Shown here one piece after another: positions 26,000-34,924 of a stretch of DNA of 64,000 bases. Origin of the DNA: Rhizobium cauense. Lineage in GTDB: Bacteria > Pseudomonadota > Alphaproteobacteria > Rhizobiales > Rhizobiaceae. Below the pieces are notes generated by a model, which did no database searches, was not told the origin of the DNA, and saw only the letters and a list, made by a program, of their open reading frames with translations. Numbering within the stretch: the first letter of the stretch is position 1; each line of letters starts with the position of its first letter. Position numbers and translations under genes: made by a program. The stretch lies in NCBI RefSeq assembly GCF_019511525.1, contig NZ_JAEUAT010000001.1, positions 372,001 to 436,000 on the forward strand, read 5' to 3'.

Positions 26000-27892
26000 C
26001 TATTCGGACGCCACTCTGAAGTCGATCGAGGCCGAACATGCCTCGATCGCATCCAGCATTTTCTCGAACCGCGGATGATCGCGCACCGAATCGAGATCCG
26101 AATCGTGCTTGAACCAGAGAATCTGATAGCAGGAGGACTGCGGCAGCAATGCTTCCAGCAAGTCCAGCGCAGCATCGCATTCATTGAGCAGCGCGTAGAC
26201 GCAGGCGACATTGTATTGGGCGACGACGTCGTCCGGATCGATCATCTGGGCGCGCTTGGCCCACTCCTTTGCTCTCTCCGCATCGCCCATGTGAGCCAAA
26301 GCCAACGCTCCACGGTGCGCAGGGCCTGAGTTTTCGGGATGCTGCTCCAGGGCGCGCTCGGCACGCTCGATACCTATGCGCGCCCAACGCTCGCGCTCTT
26401 CCGACAGCCCGAGCGACCGGCATGCGCTCATCAGATGGATCGGCGAGAGATAGTCATCCGGACGGATCTCCGCGGCCCTGGTGAAAAAGGTGACCGCGCC
26501 CTCGAACTTGCCCTGCATGAACAGGAAGCGCCCATAGTGGAAGTTCGTTTCATAATGGTCGGGTTCCAGTGCAAGAGCTTTTTCGAACTCGACAAGAGCC
26601 TCCTCGTCCCGCCCATCCTGATGCAAGGCAAGGCCGCGAGAGGCGTGGGCCTCCGCCAGATTTGGATCGAGCGCGAGCGCCTTGGCGCTGAGGCTCAGTA
26701 TCCCCTGCAGCGTGTATTCACCCGCATGCCAGTCGCGCAGCGCGGACTCGCAATCGGCCATGCCGGCATAGGCACGCGCATATTCCGGATCCAGTGCGAC
26801 GGCCGTCGCGAACATGCGCCGCGCCAGCAGCAGATAGGGCCGTGTCCAGGTGTGGGAGAGCTGCCGGCCGCGCAGATAATAGGTATAGGCTTCGACATTG
26901 CAGGTCGGCTCGGCCTCGATCGCCCGCCTTTCCTCAGGCAGCAGCTTGATCTTGAGCTGGTCGACGATCGCATGGGTGATCTCGTCCTGGATTGCGAAGA
27001 TGTCCGTCAAATCCCGGTCAAAGCGGTCGGCCCACAAATGCCCGCCATTTCGTGCATCAATCAGCTGCCCGGTAATGCGGACACGCTGGCCAACCTTGCG
27101 CACGCTACCCTCGAGGACAAAATCGACGCCGAGTTCAGCGGCCACCTGCTTCACCTGTACGGATTTTCCCTTGTACGTGAAGGCAGTGTTGCGCGCGACG
27201 ACATAAAGGTTTGAGACCTTCGAGAGGTCAGTGATGATGTCCTCGGTGATGCCATCCGAAAAATACTCCTGCTCGGCATCGCCGCTCATATTGGTGAAAG
27301 GCAGGACGGCAACGAGCTGCTTGTGCTTTTCCCTGGCCTCGGTCAGCGCCGCCTTGTTCACCTTCAGCGGCAATGCCCGCCGCGGCGAAATAGCGTAGAC
27401 CCTGATCGGTTCCTTGATGTTCTTGAGCCGGTGTTCGCCGCGATCCACGAAGGACAGATCAAGCCGTGACCCGACATGGTCCCGAACGGACGCGGAAACG
27501 GCGATGCCGCCGGGTTCGGCCAGGGTCTCCAGCCGGGCAGCGACGTTGACCCCATCCCCGAAGATATCGCCCTCCTCCACGATCACATCGCCAAGATGGA
27601 TACCGATCCGGAATTCCAGCCGCTTGTCCTCGAGCATCGCGAGATTTTGTCGGGCAGCCTCGCGCTGTATCTCATCGGCGCAGGCGACGGCGTTTACAAT
27701 GCTGGAGAACTCGACCAGCAGGCCGTCACCCGTCAGCTTGACGATGCGACCGCGATGCTGCTCGATTTTCGGGTCGAGAAGTTCCGTGCGGCAGCGTTTG
27801 ACCGCGCGCAAGGTCCCGGATTCATCTAAACCCATCAATCGGCTGTAGCCGACGATGTCTGCTGCGAGGATGGCTGCGAGACGGCGTTCCAA
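26000..27892 (-). CDS. class III adenylate/guanylate cyclase with TolB-like and TPR regions
   Basis: The 630-residue protein has three parts. Residues about 1-170 form a class III nucleotide cyclase domain: ILAADIVGYSRLM and KLTGDGLLVEF carry the two metal Asp residues and the base-contacting Lys, and DGVNVAARLE has the catalytic Asn and Arg, so it looks active. Residues about 190-320 resemble the TolB N-terminal/FlgO region (LVAVLPFTNMSGDAEQEYFS, DFVLEGSVRKVG). Residues about 330-620 are TPR repeats. No membrane helix is present. This is the common rhizobial soluble cyclase; it would make cAMP in response to a signal read by the TPR part. A related gene lies at 40272. Confidence 0.9.
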   Translation of the reverse strand: MERRLAAILAADIVGYSRLMGLDESGTLRAVKRCRTELLDPKIEQHRGRIVKLTGDGLLVEFSSIVNAVACADEIQREAARQNLAMLEDKRLEFRIGIHLGDVIVEEGDIFGDGVNVAARLETLAEPGGIAVSASVRDHVGSRLDLSFVDRGEHRLKNIKEPIRVYAISPRRALPLKVNKAALTEAREKHKQLVAVLPFTNMSGDAEQEYFSDGITEDIITDLSKVSNLYVVARNTAFTYKGKSVQVKQVAAELGVDFVLEGSVRKVGQRVRITGQLIDARNGGHLWADRFDRDLTDIFAIQDEITHAIVDQLKIKLLPEERRAIEAEPTCNVEAYTYYLRGRQLSHTWTRPYLLLARRMFATAVALDPEYARAYAGMADCESALRDWHAGEYTLQGILSLSAKALALDPNLAEAHASRGLALHQDGRDEEALVEFEKALALEPDHYETNFHYGRFLFMQGKFEGAVTFFTRAAEIRPDDYLSPIHLMSACRSLGLSEERERWARIGIERAERALEQHPENSGPAHRGALALAHMGDAERAKEWAKRAQMIDPDDVVAQYNVACVYALLNECDAALDLLEALLPQSSCYQILWFKHDSDLDSVRDHPRFEKMLDAIEACSASIDFRVASE

Positions 27893-28049
27893 GTGTCCCC
27901 CTGCGCTGCGATGTTGCTGGGCTCGCTAATTTAACCTTTTATTATCTTATTGTCCTGCCAATCATTCGGCTGATCCAACGATAATGGAACGATTTCGAAT
28001 GTGAAAGTCGCTCCGGGGCAACAACCCTGCATAAACATGTCAATGCAAC

Positions 28050-28083
28050 AAACAACAAAGCCCGGTTGAACCAACCGGGCTTT
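28050..28083 (-). terminator. rho-independent terminator after dnaJ
   Basis: An 11-bp perfect stem (AAAGCCCGGTT at 28057-28067, AACCGGGCTTT at 28073-28083), loop GAACC, followed on the minus strand by GTTGTTTG. It lies 24 bp past the dnaJ stop. Confidence 0.8.
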
Positions 28084-28106
28084 GCAACAATCGACCGAAG
28101 GACCGA

Positions 28107-29231
28107 TCAGTTTTCGAAGAATTCCTTCATTCGCGCGAAGAATCCCGTCGATTCGGGATTGTTCTCCTTCGAGGAAAGCTGCTCGAACTCCTGCAGCAGC
28201 TCGCGCTGCCGCTTGGTGAGTTTCTGCGGTGTCTCGATTTGAATCTGGATGTAAAGGTCGCCGGTCTGGGGCGAGCGCAGCACCGGCATGCCCTTGCCCT
28301 TCAGGCGGAACTGCTTGCCGGCCTGCGTGCCTTCAGGCACCGTCACCCGCGACTTGGTGCCGTCGAGGGTTGCAACGTCAAAGGTGCCGCCAAGAGCCGC
28401 CGTCGTCATCGAGATCGGGATCGCGCAATAGAGATCGGCTCCGTCACGCTGGTAAAATTCGTGCGGCTTGACCGACAGGAAGATGTAGAGATCGCCCGCC
28501 GGGCCCCCACGCATGCCGGCTTCGCCCTCGCCCTGCAGGCGGATGCGGGTACCGTCTTCGATACCGGCCGGGATGTTCACCGAAAGCGACCGCTCTTCGG
28601 TGACGCGACCCTGACCGTGGCACTTCGTGCAAGGGTCGGGGATGATCGTGCCGCGACCATGACAGGTCGGGCACGTGCGCTCGATCGAGAAGAAGCCCTG
28701 CGCTGCACGCACGCGGCCCGAACCCTGACAGGTGCCGCAGGCCTTCGGCTGCGTCCCTGGCTTGGCGCCGGAACCGGAGCAGACGTCGCACGTGATGGAC
28801 GTCGGGACCCGAATCTGTGCCGTCTTGCCGGAGAAGGATTCCTCCAGCGAAATTTCCATGTTGTAGCGAAGGTCGGCGCCACGCTCGCGACCACCGGAAG
28901 AGCGCTGCCGCTGACGACCGCCGCCCATCATCTCGCCGAAGATATCCTCGAAAATATCCGAGAACCCGCCACCGCCGCCGAAACCGCCGCCGCCCATACC
29001 GCCATGCTCGAAGGCAGCGTGACCATACCGGTCGTAAGCCGCGCGCTTTTGCGGATCCTTGAGCGTTTCGTAGGCTTCGTTGATTTCCTTGAATTTGCGC
29101 TCGGCGTCATGATCACCCGGATTCTTGTCCGGATGGAATTTCATGGCGAGTTTGCGGAAGGCGCTTTTCAGCTCTTTGTCGTCCGCCGTCTTGGCTACAC
29201 CCAGCGTTTCGTAAAAATCGGCTTTTGCCAT
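28107..29231 (-). CDS. dnaJ: chaperone protein DnaJ
   Basis: The 374-residue product is type I DnaJ. It has the J domain (residues about 3-70) with the HPD tripeptide in [10 protein letters not shown], a Gly/Phe-rich linker (about 76-105), the zinc domain with four CxxCxGxG-type repeats ([32 protein letters not shown] at about 145-215) and the C-terminal substrate-binding domain. It delivers unfolded proteins to DnaK and stimulates its ATPase. It follows dnaK by 84 bp on the same strand and is probably read from the dnaK heat-shock promoter, with its own terminator downstream. Length and motifs are complete. Confidence 0.98.
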   Translation of the reverse strand: MAKADFYETLGVAKTADDKELKSAFRKLAMKFHPDKNPGDHDAERKFKEINEAYETLKDPQKRAAYDRYGHAAFEHGGMGGGGFGGGGGFSDIFEDIFGEMMGGGRQRQRSSGGRERGADLRYNMEISLEESFSGKTAQIRVPTSITCDVCSGSGAKPGTQPKACGTCQGSGRVRAAQGFFSIERTCPTCHGRGTIIPDPCTKCHGQGRVTEERSLSVNIPAGIEDGTRIRLQGEGEAGMRGGPAGDLYIFLSVKPHEFYQRDGADLYCAIPISMTTAALGGTFDVATLDGTKSRVTVPEGTQAGKQFRLKGKGMPVLRSPQTGDLYIQIQIETPQKLTKRQRELLQEFEQLSSKENNPESTGFFARMKEFFEN

Positions 29232-29315
29232 TAAGGATTAGACCCCGGAAATGGATTTCCGGCTGCCACGGAGGCAGCCGGAATGTCAGTTTCAAGCTTG
29301 ACCGTTTCGTCCAGC

Positions 29316-31232
29316 TTATGCGGACTTCTTGCGGTCGTCGTCCTTGACTTCTTCGTAGTCGGCATCGACGACATTGTCATCGCCACCTTCCGCGGAGGCA
29401 TCCGCCGTGCCGGCCTCGGCCTGCTGGGCTTCATAGATTGCCTGGCCCAGCTTCATGGAGACTTCCATGAGGGTCTGGGTCTTTGCCTTGATGTCTTCGG
29501 CATCCGGTTCGGTTGCTTCGACGGAAGACTTCAGGGCAGCGATCGCATCGGAGATCGCGGTGCGGTCGGCCTCGGAAACCTTGTCACCATAATCCTTCAG
29601 CGACTTTTCGGTCGAGTGGATCAGGCTTTCGGCCTGGTTCTTGGCTTCCACGCCTTCGCGACGCTTCTTGTCGGCTTCGGCATTGGCTTCGGCGTCCTTG
29701 ACCATCTTCTCGATGTCGGCGTCGGAGAGACCACCGGAGGCCTGGATGCGGATCTGCTGTTCCTTGCCGGTGCCCTTGTCCTTGGCCGAAACCTGCACGA
29801 TGCCGTTCGCGTCGATATCGAAGGTGACTTCGATCTGCGGAACGCCACGCGGTGCCGGCGGCAGGCCAACGAGGTCGAACTGGCCGAGCAGCTTGTTGTC
29901 GGCAGCCATTTCGCGCTCGCCCTGCGAAACGCGGATGGTGACAGCCTGCTGGTTGTCGTCGGCGGTCGAGAAGGTCTGCGACTTCTTCGTCGGGATCGTG
30001 GTGTTACGCTCGATCAGACGGGTGAAGACGCCACCGAGGGTCTCGATTCCGAGAGACAGCGGGGTTACGTCGAGGAGCAGAACGTCCTTGACGTCGCCCT
30101 GGAGAACGCCGGCCTGGATGGCGGCGCCGAGAGCGACGACTTCATCCGGGTTGACGCCCTTGTGCGGCTCCTTGCCGAACAGCTGCTTGACGACTTCCTG
30201 CACCTTCGGCATGCGGCTCATGCCGCCGACCAGAACGACTTCGTCGATCTCGGCAGGCGTTACGCCGGCATCCTTGAGAGCAGCCTTGCACGGTGCGATG
30301 GTGCGCTGGATCAGATCCTCGACCAGGCTTTCGAGCTTGGCGCGGGTCAGCTTCAGCGTCAGGTGCTTCGGGCCGGTTGCGTCAGCGGTGATGAACGGCA
30401 GGTTGATTTCGGTCTGCTGCGAGGACGACAGTTCGATCTTAGCCTTTTCGGCAGCTTCCTTGAGGCGCTGCAGAGCCAGTTTGTCGCCCTTGAGGTCGAT
30501 GCCGTTGTCCTTCTTGAACTCGGCAACGAGGTATTCGACGAGACGCATGTCGAAGTCTTCACCGCCGAGGAAGGTATCGCCGTTGGTGGACTTCACTTCG
30601 AAGACGCCGTCGCCGATTTCGAGGATCGAGATATCGAAGGTACCGCCACCCAAGTCGTAAACGGCGATGGTCTTGCCGTCCTTCTTGTCGAGACCGTAGG
30701 CGAGCGCTGCCGCCGTCGGCTCGTTGATGATGCGGAGCACTTCGAGGCCAGCGATCTTGCCGGCATCCTTGGTTGCCTGGCGCTGTGCGTCGTTGAAGTA
30801 TGCGGGAACGGTGATGACGGCCTTTTCGACCTTTTCACCGAGATAGGATTCAGCGGTTTCCTTCATCTTCTGAAGGATCATCGCGGAGATCTGGGCAGGC
30901 GAATAGCCGGTGCCGCGGGCCTTGACCCATGCGTCGCCGTTGTCGCCCTTGGTGATTTCGAAAGGAACGAGAGCCTTGTCCTTTTCAACCGTCGGATCGT
31001 CGTAGCGGCGGCCGATGAGGCGCTTCACTGCGAACAGCGTGTCCGTGGGGTTGGTAACTGCCTGGCGCTTGGCCGGCTGACCGACGAGGCGTTCGCCATC
31101 TTCGGAAAATGCTACGATCGAAGGCGTCGTGCGCGCACCTTCGGCGTTCTCAATGACCTTCGCGTCCTTGCCGTCCATGACAGCGACGCAGGAATTTGTC
31201 GTTCCGAGGTCGATACCAATTACTTTTGCCAT
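29316..31232 (-). CDS. dnaK: molecular chaperone DnaK (Hsp70)
   Basis: ATG 31232 follows AAGGAGAG and gives [15 protein letters not shown], the true Hsp70 N-terminus; an in-frame ATG 45 bp earlier has no such signal. The 638-residue protein has the ATPase domain (about 1-380, with [20 protein letters not shown] and [14 protein letters not shown]), the interdomain linker [12 protein letters not shown], the peptide-binding domain (about 395-505) and the helical lid ending in [10 protein letters not shown]. It folds and protects proteins with DnaJ and GrpE and controls the heat-shock sigma factor. A sigma-32-type promoter is visible about 110 bp upstream. Confidence 0.99.
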   Translation of the reverse strand: MAKVIGIDLGTTNSCVAVMDGKDAKVIENAEGARTTPSIVAFSEDGERLVGQPAKRQAVTNPTDTLFAVKRLIGRRYDDPTVEKDKALVPFEITKGDNGDAWVKARGTGYSPAQISAMILQKMKETAESYLGEKVEKAVITVPAYFNDAQRQATKDAGKIAGLEVLRIINEPTAAALAYGLDKKDGKTIAVYDLGGGTFDISILEIGDGVFEVKSTNGDTFLGGEDFDMRLVEYLVAEFKKDNGIDLKGDKLALQRLKEAAEKAKIELSSSQQTEINLPFITADATGPKHLTLKLTRAKLESLVEDLIQRTIAPCKAALKDAGVTPAEIDEVVLVGGMSRMPKVQEVVKQLFGKEPHKGVNPDEVVALGAAIQAGVLQGDVKDVLLLDVTPLSLGIETLGGVFTRLIERNTTIPTKKSQTFSTADDNQQAVTIRVSQGEREMAADNKLLGQFDLVGLPPAPRGVPQIEVTFDIDANGIVQVSAKDKGTGKEQQIRIQASGGLSDADIEKMVKDAEANAEADKKRREGVEAKNQAESLIHSTEKSLKDYGDKVSEADRTAISDAIAALKSSVEATEPDAEDIKAKTQTLMEVSMKLGQAIYEAQQAEAGTADASAEGGDDNVVDADYEEVKDDDRKKSA

Positions 31233-31344
31233 GTCATTCTCTCCTTGAAGCAAGCTGTCGGAACCCCGAGAAGGCATTTCCCTGACAGCCCCTTACGGGA
31301 TGGGTCTTTAAGATTAACGCAATCGTGATTGCGGTGATGCCGCG

Positions 31345-31374
31345 TATATAAGGAGCGGTTTTCGGGACTGCAAG
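31345..31374 (-). promoter_or_regulatory. RpoH (sigma-32)-type promoter of dnaK
   Basis: On the minus strand CTTG (31374-31371) is followed after 18 bp by CTTATATA (31352-31345), close to the alphaproteobacterial heat-shock consensus of a CTTG -35 and a CYTAT-type -10. The expected transcript start lies about 100 bp before the dnaK ATG. Confidence 0.65.
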
Positions 31375-31467
31375 GCGAGAAATGGCCAGAAAACCAGCAA
31401 AACAAGCGCCCAGCGATTAATTTCGACACACACAGGAAAATGGCATTTTCCTGACCGAATGCTTTGG

Positions 31468-33816
31468 TTATTGCCCCATTATCAAGTCGAGCAAAGTCGT
31501 CCGCCTTGGCCGGCCTGCGGGCGACGGTTCCGGCTCGCCGATATCGCCCGGCGGCATCGCATCGCCATAGCCATAACCGCCGTCCTGAGCGATGTCGGCG
31601 GGCGGCACGGGACCGCCGTTGATCGGCGCGAGCGGCTGCCTTGCCGCCTGGTTGGGGGCTTGCGGATAGCGCTGGCGCGCATCGTCCGAGCCGCCGAAGA
31701 CGCCCGATATGATGCTGCCGATCGTCGTCGGCTGTTCAAGCGGCGGCGCCATGCCAGGTTCGGCGGATGCCATCGGCTGATCGCCAAAGCCGGGATTGGC
31801 CGCTGGATCTGCCATGAACTGCCCGTTGCCAAACAGCGGCGCCGGCGACAGGCCCTTGTGAGCCGCGACCATGAATTCCTGCCACGCCTTGGCGGGCAGA
31901 CCGCCGCCTGTGACTTTCTTCATCGGCTTGCCGTCGTCATTGCCGAACCAGACGCCAGTTGTCAGGTTGCTGGTGAAACCAACGAAGAGCGCGTCGCGCG
32001 AATTCTGGGTGGTGCCGGTCTTGCCCGCTGCCTGCCAGCCGGAGAGCTTGGCACTCTTGCCCGTTCCCTGGTTGATAACGCCCATCATCATCGTGTTCAT
32101 GTTGGCGGCAATCGCTTCCGAAAGCACACGGGGCGGATTGTCGTAGGTGTTCTCGTAGAGCACCTTGCTGCCGTCGGCGGTCGTCACGCGGCGGATCACG
32201 TGCGGCGTCGCCTTGTAGCCGCCGTTCATGAAGGCGGCGTAGGCACCGGTGAGCTCCATCAACGATACCTCAGAAGTCCCCAAAGCGATCGAGGCATTCG
32301 GCTGCAGTTCCGATTCGACGCCGAGACGGTGAGCCAGCTTGATGACCTGATCCGGTCCATCATACATGACCAGCTGGGCAGCGACGGTGTTCAGCGACTT
32401 CGCAAGCGCTGTCGCAAGCGTCACTTCGCCATTGTATTTCTTCTCGTAATTCTCAGGCGTCCAGTCGCCGATGCGGATCGGCGCGTCGTTGAATACCGAG
32501 AACGGTGTCAGGCCCTTTTCCAGCGCTGCGGCATAGACGAACGGCTTGAAGGACGAGCCCGGCTGACGCTTGGCGGTAACGGCGCGGTTGAACTGACTGT
32601 CTGCATAGTCCTTGCCGCCGACGAGGGCGCGGATTGCACCAGTCCCGTCGAGAGAGACCAGTGCTGCCTGAGAGGCATCGAGCTTGGCGCCGTCCTTCGT
32701 AAGGACGTCATTCAGTGCCTGCTCCGCGCGCTTCTCCAGCGTCTTGTCGATCGTCGTGTCGACCACGATGTCTTCCTTGACGTCGCCAATCAGGCCCGGC
32801 AGCTGGTCCATCACCATATCGGCGACATAGTGCCCGGCGCCCGACCAATAGCGCTTGGCCTTGGCCGGCGTCTGCGACATGGCGGTCTTCACCTCGTCAT
32901 CGGTGATGTAGCCCTGCTCGCGCATCGTCTGCAGCACCACCTGTGCGCGGGCGTTGGCGGCCTCTGGGTCGCGCGCCGGCGACAGCCGCGACGGCGCCTT
33001 GACGAGACCGGCGAGGAGGGCCGCTTCGCCAAGGTTCACGTCGCGGGCGGACTTGTTGAAGTAGCGGCGCGACGCTGCTTCAACGCCATAGGCATTCGAG
33101 CCGAAAAACACGCGGTTGAGATACATCGCAAGGATCTGATCCTTGGTGTACTTCTGCTCCAGCCACAGCGCGAGCAGGACTTCCTGCACCTTGCGCTCGA
33201 GCGTGCGGTCGGGGGACAGGAAGAGGTTCTTGGCAAGCTGCTGCGTCAGTGTCGAGCCGCCCTGTACCATATGCCCTGATGTCAGGTTGGTGACAAAGGC
33301 GCGTGCAAGGCCAAGGGGATCCACGCCGAAATGCGAATAAAAGCGGCGATCTTCGATGGCGACGATCGCTTCGGGAATGTACGGCGACATGTCTTCGAGC
33401 GCGAGGGCCTCGCCGCCCGTCGTGCCGCGATTGGCGATGACGCTGCCGTCTACCGACGTGATCTTGACGTTCGGCGGACGCTCCGGAATGGCCCAGGTGC
33501 TGGCGCTCGGCATGCGCGATCCGTAGTAGACGACGAGCCCTGCCACGCCGATCCCGGCCCAGATGCCAAGGACAATGCACCAGTAGACAATGCGGCGGAT
33601 GAAGCCGAAGAGACTACTGCCCTCGCGGTCCCGACGCTGGCGTTTGCGCTTTTCAGGTTGCCGCTTGCGAGAAGATTTCGGTGCCGAGCGCCTGGTCGAG
33701 CGCCCTCCGATTACACGGTCATCGGCATCAAGCGAGAAATCGTCATCATCATCGCGGTCGTCACGGCCGCTGAAAGAAGGTTCGATCCTGTCGCGTGATT
33801 TGCCTCTGCCTGCCAT
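31468..33816 (-). CDS. penicillin-binding protein 1A family transglycosylase/transpeptidase
   Basis: With ATG 33816 the product has 782 residues. A basic, Asp-rich cytoplasmic tail (about 1-70) precedes one membrane anchor (about 78-100). The GT51 glycosyltransferase domain follows (about 125-300) with catalytic Glu in AIEDRRFYSHFG and the motif QGGSTLTQQLAKN. The transpeptidase domain (about 390-650) has active Ser in QPGSSFKPFVY, SLNT for SxN and AGKTGTTQN for KTG. A Pro-rich tail ends the protein. It polymerises and crosslinks peptidoglycan at the periplasmic face. It is divergent from the small secreted protein at 34049 and stands upstream of dnaK, with no operon partner. All catalytic motifs are intact. 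Confidence 0.96.
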   Translation of the reverse strand: MAGRGKSRDRIEPSFSGRDDRDDDDDFSLDADDRVIGGRSTRRSAPKSSRKRQPEKRKRQRRDREGSSLFGFIRRIVYWCIVLGIWAGIGVAGLVVYYGSRMPSASTWAIPERPPNVKITSVDGSVIANRGTTGGEALALEDMSPYIPEAIVAIEDRRFYSHFGVDPLGLARAFVTNLTSGHMVQGGSTLTQQLAKNLFLSPDRTLERKVQEVLLALWLEQKYTKDQILAMYLNRVFFGSNAYGVEAASRRYFNKSARDVNLGEAALLAGLVKAPSRLSPARDPEAANARAQVVLQTMREQGYITDDEVKTAMSQTPAKAKRYWSGAGHYVADMVMDQLPGLIGDVKEDIVVDTTIDKTLEKRAEQALNDVLTKDGAKLDASQAALVSLDGTGAIRALVGGKDYADSQFNRAVTAKRQPGSSFKPFVYAAALEKGLTPFSVFNDAPIRIGDWTPENYEKKYNGEVTLATALAKSLNTVAAQLVMYDGPDQVIKLAHRLGVESELQPNASIALGTSEVSLMELTGAYAAFMNGGYKATPHVIRRVTTADGSKVLYENTYDNPPRVLSEAIAANMNTMMMGVINQGTGKSAKLSGWQAAGKTGTTQNSRDALFVGFTSNLTTGVWFGNDDGKPMKKVTGGGLPAKAWQEFMVAAHKGLSPAPLFGNGQFMADPAANPGFGDQPMASAEPGMAPPLEQPTTIGSIISGVFGGSDDARQRYPQAPNQAARQPLAPINGGPVPPADIAQDGGYGYGDAMPPGDIGEPEPSPAGRPRRTTLLDLIMGQ

Positions 33817-34048
33817 CTGGTATCCGCTGCACCCCAAATTCGCTTTGCGCGGCGACGCCGCAGAAACCGTGTGTTCCCAAACGGTTTTGCACCCGGTGAA
33901 CTTTAAATGCGGCGATTTAAGGGGTGGTTAAGAACTGGTTAGAAGGCCGCCACGTCTGCCCCAACAATGCCAAATTTGGTTCAGCCCCCGTTCACCGAAG
34001 CGGCTCTCTAATCCGCGTGCAAGGGACTTGCATAACTGAGGTGCAGAC

Positions 34049-34378
34049 ATGCGCATGAAAATGATTGCCGCCGCCATCGCCATTTGTGGATTTGGCGTTT
34101 CCGCGGCGGAAGCGATGCCGATCGCGCCGATGAACGGCGCGGCGTCCACGAACACGGTACAAGTCGACTACGCCTGCGGGCGCGGCTACCACCTGACGCC
34201 CTGGGGCAATTGCCGGCCAAACTGGAAGCGCCCGCCACCGCGGCGCTACGGATGGCGCGATGATCGTCGTTACGGATGGGGCGGACCGCCCCCGCGCCAT
34301 GGTTGGCGCTATGAGCGATCCTACGGATGGGATCGTCCTCCGCCGTGGGCACGGGGCTATCGCAGCGACTGGCGTTGA
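34049..34378 (+). CDS. GCG_CRPN prefix-to-repeats domain small secreted protein
   Basis: The 109-residue protein starts with a signal peptide (about residues 1-22, ending SAAEA). After a short spacer comes ACGRGYHLTPWGNCRPN, which matches the GCG_CRPN prefix motif with paired Cys, then a tail of basic, aromatic and Pro repeats (RRYGWRDDRRYGWGG, HGWRYERSYGWDRPP). Such proteins are exported, and their function is unknown; the Cys pair probably forms a disulfide and the Tyr/Trp/Arg repeats may bind the cell wall or surface. A strong terminator lies 28 bp after the stop. The adjacent minus-strand SH3 protein has a similar overall style (signal peptide plus Arg/Pro repeats). Confidence 0.8.
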   Translation: MRMKMIAAAIAICGFGVSAAEAMPIAPMNGAASTNTVQVDYACGRGYHLTPWGNCRPNWKRPPPRRYGWRDDRRYGWGGPPPRHGWRYERSYGWDRPPPWARGYRSDWR

Positions 34379-34401
34379 CCACGCGGTTATAAACCAAGCA
34401 C

Positions 34402-34439
34402 AAAACAAAGCCCGGCGCACTCCGCCGGGCTTTGTTTCG
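34402..34439 (+). terminator. rho-independent terminator
   Basis: An 11-bp perfect stem AAAGCCCGGCG (34407-34417) and CGCCGGGCTTT (34423-34433), loop CACTC, followed by GTTTCG. It ends the GCG_CRPN gene transcript. On the minus strand it is followed by GTTTTG and may act there too. Confidence 0.85.
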
Positions 34440-34558
34440 TCTTCGAAGCCACGCTGATTTGGCATAGCTGCCATTCGTTGCGACCGTCACAAATCTGACA
34501 TATAGCACGCCGAATTGCGCCTAAGATTAGCGCAGCACGCGCAATATGTAGGCATTTC

Positions 34559-34741
34559 ATGAGCATCGACATCGGCAACATCGAAGAATTCAAGCTGCGG
34601 GAAGTCTGGAGCGTGCATGAGTTTGCGCGCCGCTACCGGCTGACGAAGATGGAAGAAAGCCGCCTTAAGATGCTGCACGGTCCATTTGCACAGATGCACG
34701 AGCTGCTGAGCTGTCGGCAGAATTCCGTTTCTCTCTGGTAG
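34559..34741 (+). CDS. small conserved-type protein, function unknown
   Basis: A 60-residue protein: MSIDIGNIEEFKLREVW, then SVHEFARRYRLTKMEESRL and KMLHGPFAQMHELLSC. It is mostly helical, basic in the middle and without a signal peptide. The middle (EFARRYRLTKMEESRLKML) has the look of a short helix-turn-helix-like segment, but it is too short for a firm call. Similar short proteins are widespread in rhizobia as far as I recall, none with a known role. The ribosome site is weak (GTAGGC). Directly after its stop lies a three-hairpin element, so the mRNA may carry a structured 3' end. Confidence 0.6.
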   Translation: MSIDIGNIEEFKLREVWSVHEFARRYRLTKMEESRLKMLHGPFAQMHELLSCRQNSVSLW

Positions 34742-34770
34742 CAGGGAACCATTAGCGGCCTAGTGAATTA

Positions 34771-34885
34771 TGGGTGTAGCGAAACACGCCCTACACGTTT
34801 CGCTACAGGTCGGCCGTCCCCCCTCAAGCGTGCCGACCGCGATCAGGCCCGGTGTCTCTCCCAGAGCGCCGGGCCTTCCTCTTCC
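34771..34885 (+). ncRNA. candidate structured RNA, three consecutive hairpins with C/U-rich loops
   Basis: Three perfect stems follow one another within about 100 bases: TGTAGCGAAAC/GTTTCGCTACA (34775-34785 with 34797-34807), GGTCGGC/GCCGACC (34808-34814 with 34832-34838) and GGCCCGG/CCGGGCC (34846-34852 with 34869-34875). The second loop contains CCCCCCTC and the third CTCTCCC, which are anti-Shine-Dalgarno-like. The last hairpin is followed by TTCCTCTTCC, a moderate plus-strand terminator tail. It is either a stand-alone sRNA or the processed 3' end of the 34559 gene mRNA. The exact 5' end is unknown. Confidence 0.5.
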
Positions 34886-34889
34886 GCCT

Positions 34890-34918
34890 CGTAAAACGGG
34901 CGGCCTCACGACCGCCCG
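34890..34918 (-). terminator. rho-independent terminator after the SH3-domain gene
   Basis: A 7-bp stem, CGGGCGG at 34897-34903 and CCGCCCG at 34912-34918, followed on the minus strand by TTTTAC. It starts 7 bp past the stop of the 34925 gene. Confidence 0.75.
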
Positions 34919-34924
34919 AATTCA

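Noticed and set aside
29283..31328. A 681-codon plus-strand open frame opposite dnaK
   Set aside because: It mirrors the dnaK codon pattern and shows no protein family; dnaK is certain.
31459..33279. A 606-codon plus-strand open frame opposite the PBP1A gene
   Set aside because: The opposite strand carries all PBP catalytic motifs; this frame has none.
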